Of a stretch of 5,032 bases of DNA, positions 1-4,188 are shown piece after piece. The stretch is from Oscillospiraceae bacterium. Lineage in GTDB: Bacteria > Bacillota_A > Clostridia > Oscillospirales > Oscillospiraceae. The stretch covers positions 1-5,032 of the forward strand of contig JAFQPT010000076.1 of NCBI GenBank assembly GCA_017411665.1, in the 5' to 3' direction. A program made the position numbers and the translations under genes. Each line of letters opens with the position of its first letter. The first letter of the stretch is position 1. Under the pieces are notes generated by a model. The model saw only the letters and a list, made by a program, of their open reading frames with translations, was not told where the DNA came from and made no database searches.

Positions 1-104
1 TACTGTCCTGTTTTCATGGCGCTGATTTATCGAAGTACAAGGACAGTATGCGACCCCTGATTGAAAAGGACATGGAAGAAACTGAAAGATTACTAACTGA
101 GTAA
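1..104 (+). CDS. C-terminal end of an unidentified protein (5' partial)
   Basis: The frame starting at base 3 is open from the window edge to a TAA at 102-104 and gives 33 codons. The other two plus frames close at 22-24 and 58-60. The tail is charged and helix-like: it begins LSCFHGADLSKY and ends EKDMEETERLLTE. A highly charged C-terminal helix is common in recombinases, mobilisation proteins and regulators, but nothing here is diagnostic and I do not recognise the family. The gene is followed by an array of short repeats and then a terminator, so the transcript probably ends near 275. If the protein is an integrase or replication protein, the repeats immediately downstream would be natural binding sites, but that is inference from position only. 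Confidence 0.5.
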   Translation, partial: LSCFHGADLSKYKDSMRPLIEKDMEETERLLTE

Positions 105-131
105 ATTCCAATTTGACAAACTGATTAGCAT

Positions 132-213
132 AGTTTCAGTTCCAAAAGAGAGTTTCACTTCCCGTTTAATAGTTTCATTTTTTGAGTGAAACTAAATGAA
201 ACCTTTTGAAACC
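132..213. repeat. Symmetric array of six AGTTTCA-type 10-mers
   Basis: Three copies point forward: AGTTTCAGTT at 132-141, AGTTTCACTT at 151-160 and AGTTTCATTT at 171-180. Three point backward and abut without gaps: GAGTGAAACT at 184-193, AAATGAAACC at 194-203 and TTTTGAAACC at 204-213. The GTTTCA core is invariant in all six. Starts fall 19 and 20 bases apart in the left half and exactly 10 apart in the right half, so the sites are close to helical phase. The inner pair can form a hairpin (TAGTTTCA at 170-177 with TGAAACTA at 187-194). This arrangement fits a cooperative protein-binding site such as iterons, integrase arm sites or an operator. The bound protein is unknown; the truncated upstream gene is one candidate. 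Confidence 0.7.
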
Positions 214-237
214 GTATCATTATTATCAACGCACTTC

Positions 238-278
238 AAAAAGAAGCGACCGTCTTGTGCGGTCGTTTCTTTTTCTTT
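238..278. terminator. Bidirectional intrinsic terminator
   Basis: A stem pairs 238-252 with 260-274 (15 bp with one G-T wobble) around the loop TCTTGTG. The GC-rich core is GCGACCG/CGGTCGT. The outer stem is A-rich on the left and T-rich on the right, so either strand gives a hairpin followed by a U-rich tract. On the plus strand it would end transcription of the gene that stops at 104. Confidence 0.85.
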
Positions 279-319
279 GAGAAGGGATACGAATTTGCGG
301 CATCTTATTTTTCACAGAA

Positions 320-415
320 AGCGCGCGGGCGCGCTGCTTTGGGCTGCAGGCTTTTCCCACTGCCTGTGGAAATGAAAGGAACGGTCGAAGATGCTGAAGA
401 AATCTTCTGCTCATC
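320..415. other. Cluster of three hairpins of unknown role
   Basis: Three inverted repeats follow one another. The first is a 7-bp GC palindrome, AGCGCGC at 320-326 with GCGCGCT at 329-335. The second is CAGGC at 347-351 with GCCTG at 362-366. The third is GAAGA at 396-400 with TCTTC at 403-407, extended outward by an interrupted GATG/CATC pairing out to 390 and 415. GC content rises sharply compared with the AT-rich surroundings. This may be a dispersed intergenic repeat or the core of a structured RNA. I do not recognise a known RNA family, and no T-tract follows on the plus strand. Confidence 0.4.
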
Positions 416-468
416 ACCTCTCCCCATGTAATCACTGATACAATGGTCGCAAATTCATTTTCCTATGG

Positions 469-496
469 TTGAAATGCTTTTCTTTAATGATATAAT
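469..496 (+). promoter_or_regulatory. Promoter for the small AT-rich gene
   Basis: TTGAAA at 469-474 is separated by 16 bases from a perfect TATAAT at 491-496. A TG at 488-489 gives an extended -10 box. Transcription would start near 503, leaving a leader of about 95 bases before the chosen ATG at 599. That leader is longer than needed and contains the suspected decayed reading frame. Confidence 0.7.
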
Positions 497-588
497 CATT
501 CCAAGAGAACGTCCATCAGCTTAATCCTTGAAATGGCGTAGAACACATAATTGCCAGCAACAAAACGATTGCTGAAACAAATGATATC

Positions 589-593
589 AGAGG
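589..593 (+). promoter_or_regulatory. Ribosome binding site that decides the start at 599
   Basis: AGAGG lies 5 bases before the ATG at 599. The in-frame alternatives, a TTG at 551 and an ATG at 581, have no purine-rich site in front of them, so the shorter 113-residue product is preferred. Confidence 0.6.
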
Positions 594-598
594 TATTT

Positions 599-940
599 AT
601 GAAGGGTAAATATTGGTTTAACATAGAACCTGTTTCAAAAGATGTTCAAATCATTTTTGAATATAAAGAATATCAGTTTATTAATGACGTTATACACCTA
701 TGTAATATAGATGAATTAAAAAGCATCATAAATTCTATCAAAAAACATATTGAGGATGGTCGTGTATATTCCTACGCAAAGGAATACCTCAGTATTTTTA
801 TTACATATAACTGTTGCTGTATTGAATATGAATTACCAAACCAATCCCATACCTGTTTTATTGATTGTAATAAAATGGCTGAAATATTGGAAAAATATGT
901 GGATAAATATGAACATTGCGAAGACATATTCAAATTTTAA
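599..940 (+). CDS. Small AT-rich hypothetical protein, possible immunity or accessory protein
   Basis: This encodes 113 residues, begins MKGKYWFNIEPVSKD and has no signal peptide, membrane segment or catalytic motif that I can name, so a soluble cytoplasmic protein is expected. A central helix (IDELKSIINSIKKHIEDG) lies between strand-like segments (DVQIIFEYKEY, LSIFITYNCCCIEYEL). It ends with a charged helix around LEKYVDKYEH. Four cysteines lie in the second half; three are consecutive, which does not look like a zinc site. GC is about 27% by hand count against 50-55% in the genes to the right, which points to horizontal acquisition. Small, acidic, AT-rich orphan genes of this kind are often immunity proteins of polymorphic toxins, but that is an inference from style; I do not recognise the family. 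It is a single-gene unit with its own promoter and terminator. Confidence 0.75.
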   Translation: MKGKYWFNIEPVSKDVQIIFEYKEYQFINDVIHLCNIDELKSIINSIKKHIEDGRVYSYAKEYLSIFITYNCCCIEYELPNQSHTCFIDCNKMAEILEKYVDKYEHCEDIFKF

Positions 941-959
941 TTTTAAATATCGGTATAAG

Positions 960-997
960 AAAACACCTCACTTCATTACTGAAGTGAGGTGTTTTTT
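960..997 (+). terminator. Strong intrinsic terminator after the small gene
   Basis: A perfect 16-bp stem pairs 960-975 (AAAACACCTCACTTCA) with 980-995, closed by a 4-base loop, TTAC, and running into six T bases at 992-997. It begins 20 bases after the TAA at 938-940 and isolates the AT-rich gene from the next unit. Confidence 0.93.
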
Positions 998-1034
998 AAC
1001 CTTGATTGCTGTTCATCTGTCGAACCTTTTCTGA

Positions 1035-1062
1035 TGATTTTTCGGTAATTGTGTGGTATAAT
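1035..1062 (+). promoter_or_regulatory. Extended -10 promoter of the zinc-ribbon/nucleotidyltransferase unit
   Basis: TATAAT at 1057-1062 is preceded by TGG at 1054-1056, forming an extended -10 box. The -35 region is poor; TGATTT at 1035-1040 is the best match at a 16-base spacing. The extended -10 probably compensates. The start would be near 1069, and the leader to the ATG is short. Confidence 0.65.
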
Positions 1063-1091
1063 ATCAGTAACAAAGCCGAAGGAGTGATTGT

Positions 1092-2492
1092 ATGGCTCTG
1101 TTCAATCTGTTTCAGAAGAAAAAGTGCGCCGAATGTCTCCGTCCCATCAAGGACCGGGCATTTGAGTGGAACAGCAAACCCTACTGCAAAGAGTGTTATG
1201 ACCGCAAGGTCACGCTCAGTCGTCAAACCGGCCAAGACACTGCCGTGAAAGACACAGCACCGAATGGACTGCATCTAGGTGAGTTTTCCTACACAGCTGC
1301 AGACAGACGGCAAATCAAGGCCGCCGGATCGCGTCACATGCCTCCTGCCTTGAACAACACCGAAGCACAGCTTCATCTGCTCAAGCAGCTGTCTGCGGTT
1401 ATGGACATCACGGTTACAGAGCTCAAAACAGCATACGCATGGAACATTCCCGAAGGCTTATCCAACGAGCAAAGAGAACAGCTTTTCATCACTTCACTGG
1501 TGGAAACCATTCTGTATGTTGACCATACCCTTGCTTTAATCAACCCCGATTATCTGAGAAAAAAAGCATCCGATGCCACTGCGGAAGAGCTTGTACGGGC
1601 ATGGGTCGTGCTGGACTATTACTCCACCGCATTAAAGCCGGAGCACACACAGAACATCCAGCATTTCCGCGACTATATCCACAGCATGATTCTCCGTTTG
1701 GAGGCCCTCGACAAAAGCGGTCTCGTGCCTCCCGTCAAAATCAGAGGCACGGAAATCCACATTGACTCCGCAGCACTGTTCCAATGGCTGAACAGCAATC
1801 CGCTGACACCCCAGTACGAACTGCTTGATTCGATTCCCCTTGCAGAGAAAGACCCTGCACTGTCCCTTTATGAAGACGGCGTACTGACTCGTACATACTG
1901 TCTGCAAACCGAAGGTGACGAGGACTTCAGCGGAAAGTATTTTCTGATTTCCGTACGTTTGGGCACACAGGGCCGTCCCACGGTACCCGTAGCGCAAATC
2001 GACGGATTCATTTCCGATACCCCCGAATCCCGCAGAATGACCACAAACGATATCGGCTACCGTATGGAAGGTCATTTCCTTGTCTGCGGCGGTGACGCCA
2101 CCAAACAGCGAATGGAAATGAACCGCGGACAGGACCTCCCCATGAAGGCCTTGAAATATCCCGGCTACACCACCCCGTCCAACATTCGTCTGATTGGGAT
2201 TTGTCCTGACTGCGGAAAATCCTTCACCTTCCACGGCTATGCATTCTATATGGCACAAAACGAAGTCGCTTACTCCGATGACGGTCTGGATTGCTGTGAA
2301 ATCACAGACCATATCACCGATTGGAGCGCATGGAGCTATAAAACCGACGGCAAAACCTTCCGATATTTCAATTCCTTCTGCTGTCCCCACTGCATGGCTC
2401 CGTACATCGACTACAAAAAATATCCTCAGAACAAGGTATTCGGGGTTTCCGGCTGTGTCCATCTCGGCAGAAAAGCCTACCGCACCGAATAA
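1092..2492 (+). CDS. Uncharacterised protein with zinc-binding cysteine pairs at both ends
   Basis: This encodes 466 residues. AGGAG at 1080-1084, 7 bases before the ATG, supports the start. Near the N terminus, C12-x2-C15 and C32-x2-C35, 16 residues apart, form a four-cysteine zinc finger resembling half of a LIM or a zinc ribbon. Residues about 90-205 look largely helical; about 215-345 appear mixed with beta strands. The C-terminal part carries C371-PD-C374 followed by G, and C431-PH-C434, about 56 residues apart, which suggests a second zinc ribbon with a long insertion; C401, C402 and C455 lie nearby. There is no signal peptide or membrane segment, so it is probably cytoplasmic. Zinc ribbons like these often bind nucleic acid or protein. 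I do not recognise the family and give no function. The nucleotidyltransferase gene follows after 23 bases, so the two are very likely co-transcribed. Confidence 0.93.
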   Translation: MALFNLFQKKKCAECLRPIKDRAFEWNSKPYCKECYDRKVTLSRQTGQDTAVKDTAPNGLHLGEFSYTAADRRQIKAAGSRHMPPALNNTEAQLHLLKQLSAVMDITVTELKTAYAWNIPEGLSNEQREQLFITSLVETILYVDHTLALINPDYLRKKASDATAEELVRAWVVLDYYSTALKPEHTQNIQHFRDYIHSMILRLEALDKSGLVPPVKIRGTEIHIDSAALFQWLNSNPLTPQYELLDSIPLAEKDPALSLYEDGVLTRTYCLQTEGDEDFSGKYFLISVRLGTQGRPTVPVAQIDGFISDTPESRRMTTNDIGYRMEGHFLVCGGDATKQRMEMNRGQDLPMKALKYPGYTTPSNIRLIGICPDCGKSFTFHGYAFYMAQNEVAYSDDGLDCCEITDHITDWSAWSYKTDGKTFRYFNSFCCPHCMAPYIDYKKYPQNKVFGVSGCVHLGRKAYRTE

Positions 2493-2515
2493 CACTCAAA
2501 AAAGGAGATTCTGTC

Positions 2516-3298
2516 ATGACAGACCATCAAACCATCGTAGAAACGATTATCCCTGCCAAGCTGCAGGAGATTCAACAAAAAGAAAACGTACGGATTCTGC
2601 ACTGTGTGGAATCCGGCAGCCGCGCATGGGGCTTTGCCTCTCCCGACAGCGACTACGATGTCCGTTTCATTTACGTACGCCCCTTGAAATACTACCTGCG
2701 TCTGGAAAAGACCCGCGATGTCATCGAATGGCAGCTGGATGACACACTGGACATCAACGGCTGGGACTTGCAAAAGGCCCTGCGTCTGCTCCATTCCTCC
2801 AATCCCACCCTGTTTGAATGGAACAGTGCTCCCATCGTATACCACACCACCGAAGAATGGACTTCTCTGTCTCCCATCATTGACAAAGCATTCCGCAAAA
2901 AGGTAGGGCTGCACCATTACCTCAGCACCGCAAAAAAGAATTACAAGGAATACCTCACAGAAGACAGCGTGAAGCTGAAGAAATATTTCTATGTACTACG
3001 CCCGATTCTGGCATGCCGCTGGATTCTGGAAAAGCAGACAGTTCCCCCCGTTCTGTTCTCCGAGCTGTGTAATGCCTGTCTGGACGAGCACATGGTCCCC
3101 ATTGTCTCGAATCTTGTGCGCATCAAGAAGGAGACTCCCGAAATCGGCTACGGTCCCCGTATTGATGTGCTCAACGAGTATCTGGAGCAATCTATTGACG
3201 AAATCAATGAAATTCTCAATACCCTTCCCGACGATAGCCCCGTATCCTGGGAAGAACTGAACGGACTGTTTCTGCACGCAGTCGGCGTAAATTCTTAA
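2516..3298 (+). CDS. YcgL/RlaP-type nucleotidyltransferase (DNA polymerase beta superfamily)
   Basis: This encodes 260 residues, a usual length for this family. AAGGAG at 2502-2507 lies 8 bases before the ATG. The polymerase-beta-type nucleotidyltransferase signature is clear: G34-S35 in GSRAWGFASPDSDYDVRF, with the metal-binding pair D46 and D48. The third carboxylate is probably D79, in DINGWDLQKALRLL, although D84 is close by. The segment SNPTLFEWNSAPIVY at 95-109 is a family hallmark as I recall it (RlaP, RNA-ligase-associated nucleotidyltransferase, COG3541-like). The remainder is a helical C-terminal domain. Members are thought to transfer a nucleotide to RNA or another acceptor, and some sit beside RNA-repair ligases; the substrate here is not known. 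No ligase gene is visible in the window. It is the second gene of a two-gene unit that ends at a terminator just downstream. Confidence 0.92.
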   Translation: MTDHQTIVETIIPAKLQEIQQKENVRILHCVESGSRAWGFASPDSDYDVRFIYVRPLKYYLRLEKTRDVIEWQLDDTLDINGWDLQKALRLLHSSNPTLFEWNSAPIVYHTTEEWTSLSPIIDKAFRKKVGLHHYLSTAKKNYKEYLTEDSVKLKKYFYVLRPILACRWILEKQTVPPVLFSELCNACLDEHMVPIVSNLVRIKKETPEIGYGPRIDVLNEYLEQSIDEINEILNTLPDDSPVSWEELNGLFLHAVGVNS

Positions 3299-3303
3299 GG
3301 TTC

Positions 3304-3346
3304 CATCCCCCAAGACACAACTGCAGGTCTTGGGGGATGTTTCTTT
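3304..3346 (+). terminator. Intrinsic terminator of the two-gene unit
   Basis: A perfect 13-bp stem, CATCCCCCAAGAC at 3304-3316 with GTCTTGGGGGATG at 3327-3339, has a 10-base loop and the tail TTTCTTT. It starts 5 bases after the stop codon of the nucleotidyltransferase gene. Confidence 0.9.
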
Positions 3347-3365
3347 CCGCGGCAGTTTCTGTCTC

Positions 3366-3394
3366 TTGCAGTTGTCAGTATTTTCCGATATACT
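3366..3394 (+). promoter_or_regulatory. Promoter of the exonuclease gene
   Basis: TTGCAG at 3366-3371 and TATACT at 3389-3394 are separated by the ideal 17 bases. Transcription would begin near 3401, directly before the AAGGAG ribosome binding site at 3404-3409, so the leader is only about 16 bases long. Confidence 0.6.
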
Positions 3395-3403
3395 GTTCCC
3401 AAA

Positions 3404-3409
3404 AAGGAG
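3404..3409 (+). promoter_or_regulatory. Ribosome binding site that decides the exonuclease start
   Basis: AAGGAG lies 7 bases before the ATG at 3417. An upstream in-frame ATG at 3330 would add 29 residues, but it falls inside the terminator hairpin of the previous unit and upstream of the promoter, so it is rejected. Confidence 0.85.
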
Positions 3410-3416
3410 TGAGCAC

Positions 3417-3968
3417 ATGGGATATTTTGCAGTTATTGATACAGAAACAAACTGGAGTGATCAGGTCATGTCTATCGGCACCATCATTGCCGATTCTGAG
3501 ACCTTCGGCATGGTTTCCGCAAGATACCATATCCTCACCCCCGAATATCTGGTCGGCGGTATGTTCTCAAGCACATTGTTTGACGAATCCCGTCTGCGTC
3601 CCATCATCTGCAGCCGCAAAAAGGCTGTCAGCGATTTAATCGCACTGTTCGCCAAATACAACGTGCGGGCTATCTTTGCCTACAACGCAAACTTTGACCG
3701 CACACACCTGCCCGAATTTCGGAACATGGCGTGGTATGACATCATGCGTCTGGCAGCATACAGGCAATACAACCCCATGATTCCCGCAGATGCGGACTGC
3801 TGCAAAACAGGCCGTCTGCGGCGAGGCTTCGGGGTAGAACCCATGCTCCGTTTGCTTTCGGGTGATACCTTCTATCACGAAACCCACAACGCCGTCTACG
3901 ATGCCATCGACGAACTGCAAATCATGAAGCTGCTGGGGCATCCGTTATCCGCCTATTTTCCGCTATAA
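3417..3968 (+). CDS. DnaQ/RNase T-like DEDDh 3'-5' exonuclease
   Basis: This encodes 183 residues, a single exonuclease domain without added modules. All motifs of the DEDDh group are present. Exo I is D8-T-E10 in FAVIDTETNW. Exo II is NANFD at 90-94, with the catalytic D94. Exo III is H157-x4-D162 in HNAVYDAIDEL. The spacing between motifs is normal, so the enzyme should be active: metal-dependent removal of nucleotides from 3' ends of DNA or RNA in the cytoplasm. The substrate cannot be told from sequence; proofreading subunits, RNase T, oligoribonuclease and stand-alone repair exonucleases share this fold. It lies downstream of the nucleotidyltransferase gene but has its own promoter and terminator. 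A functional link with the upstream pair is possible, since one enzyme may add and the other remove nucleotides at 3' ends, but this is inference. Confidence 0.92.
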   Translation: MGYFAVIDTETNWSDQVMSIGTIIADSETFGMVSARYHILTPEYLVGGMFSSTLFDESRLRPIICSRKKAVSDLIALFAKYNVRAIFAYNANFDRTHLPEFRNMAWYDIMRLAAYRQYNPMIPADADCCKTGRLRRGFGVEPMLRLLSGDTFYHETHNAVYDAIDELQIMKLLGHPLSAYFPL

Positions 3969-3981
3969 CATCAAAGACCTC

Positions 3982-4023
3982 GCCTCTTTTCTTCTCGAAC
4001 CCGGAAGAAAAGAGGCTTTTTTT
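3982..4023 (+). terminator. Intrinsic terminator after the exonuclease gene
   Basis: A perfect 13-bp stem, GCCTCTTTTCTTC at 3982-3994 with GAAGAAAAGAGGC at 4004-4016, has a 9-base loop and seven T bases at 4017-4023. It begins 13 bases after the stop codon. Confidence 0.93.
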
Positions 4024-4117
4024 GCTGCAATTTTTCAGAAATTTTCCCTAAGAAGAAGGAACTTCCATATCCTCCCTGCGTCAAATCACAAAGCACAATA
4101 TATAGTGGAAATACAGA

Positions 4118-4145
4118 TTGATTCTCTCCCATATTTTGCTATAAT
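4118..4145 (+). promoter_or_regulatory. Extended -10 promoter of the membrane-fusion lipoprotein gene
   Basis: TTGATT at 4118-4123 and TATAAT at 4140-4145 are 16 bases apart, and TGC at 4137-4139 makes an extended -10 box. Expected transcription start is near 4152. The stretch between the previous terminator and this promoter (4024-4117) shows nothing else that I can name. Confidence 0.7.
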
Positions 4146-4188
4146 AGAACTATTACAAAACGGTGACAACCAAGGATGTGGTTTACAT

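Larger units (their letters stand above)
105..598. other. Gene-free interval of about 490 bases with repeats, hairpins and a promoter
   Basis: No convincing complete gene lies here on either strand. From left to right it holds the AGTTTCA repeat array, a bidirectional terminator, a cluster of three hairpins, and the promoter and roughly 95-base leader of the small AT-rich gene. A 69-codon minus-strand reading frame (226-435) has a GGAGAGGTG-like site before an internal ATG. However, it runs straight through the terminator and is very arginine-rich, so I do not count it as a gene. Short plus-strand open stretches at 432-521 and 532-606 read somewhat like protein and could be decayed coding DNA. 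Confidence 0.6.

Noticed and set aside
132..213. CRISPR array.
   Set aside because: The repeats are only about 10 bases, half are inverted, and the right-hand copies have no spacers.
226..435. A 69-codon minus-strand reading frame with a GGAGAGGTG-like site before its second ATG.
   Set aside because: It runs through the strong bidirectional terminator, which would then encode its arginine-rich tail, and it has no recognisable domain. It is more likely a by-product of a structured repeat.
551..598. A TTG start at 551 for the small AT-rich gene, adding 16 residues.
   Set aside because: There is no ribosome binding site before 551 or before the ATG at 581, whereas AGAGG precedes the ATG at 599.
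1632..2495. A long minus-strand open frame of 287 codons.
   Set aside because: It lies wholly antisense to the zinc-ribbon gene, which has a ribosome binding site, a promoter and coherent cysteine motifs. The antisense product shows no domain.
2194..2742. A 182-codon plus-strand frame spanning the junction of the two operon genes.
   Set aside because: It overlaps two well-supported genes in another frame and has a proline- and threonine-rich, shadow-like composition.
3330..3416. A longer N terminus for the exonuclease from the ATG at 3330.
   Set aside because: That ATG lies within the terminator hairpin and upstream of the promoter; the ATG at 3417 has an ideal ribosome binding site and begins right at the exonuclease fold.
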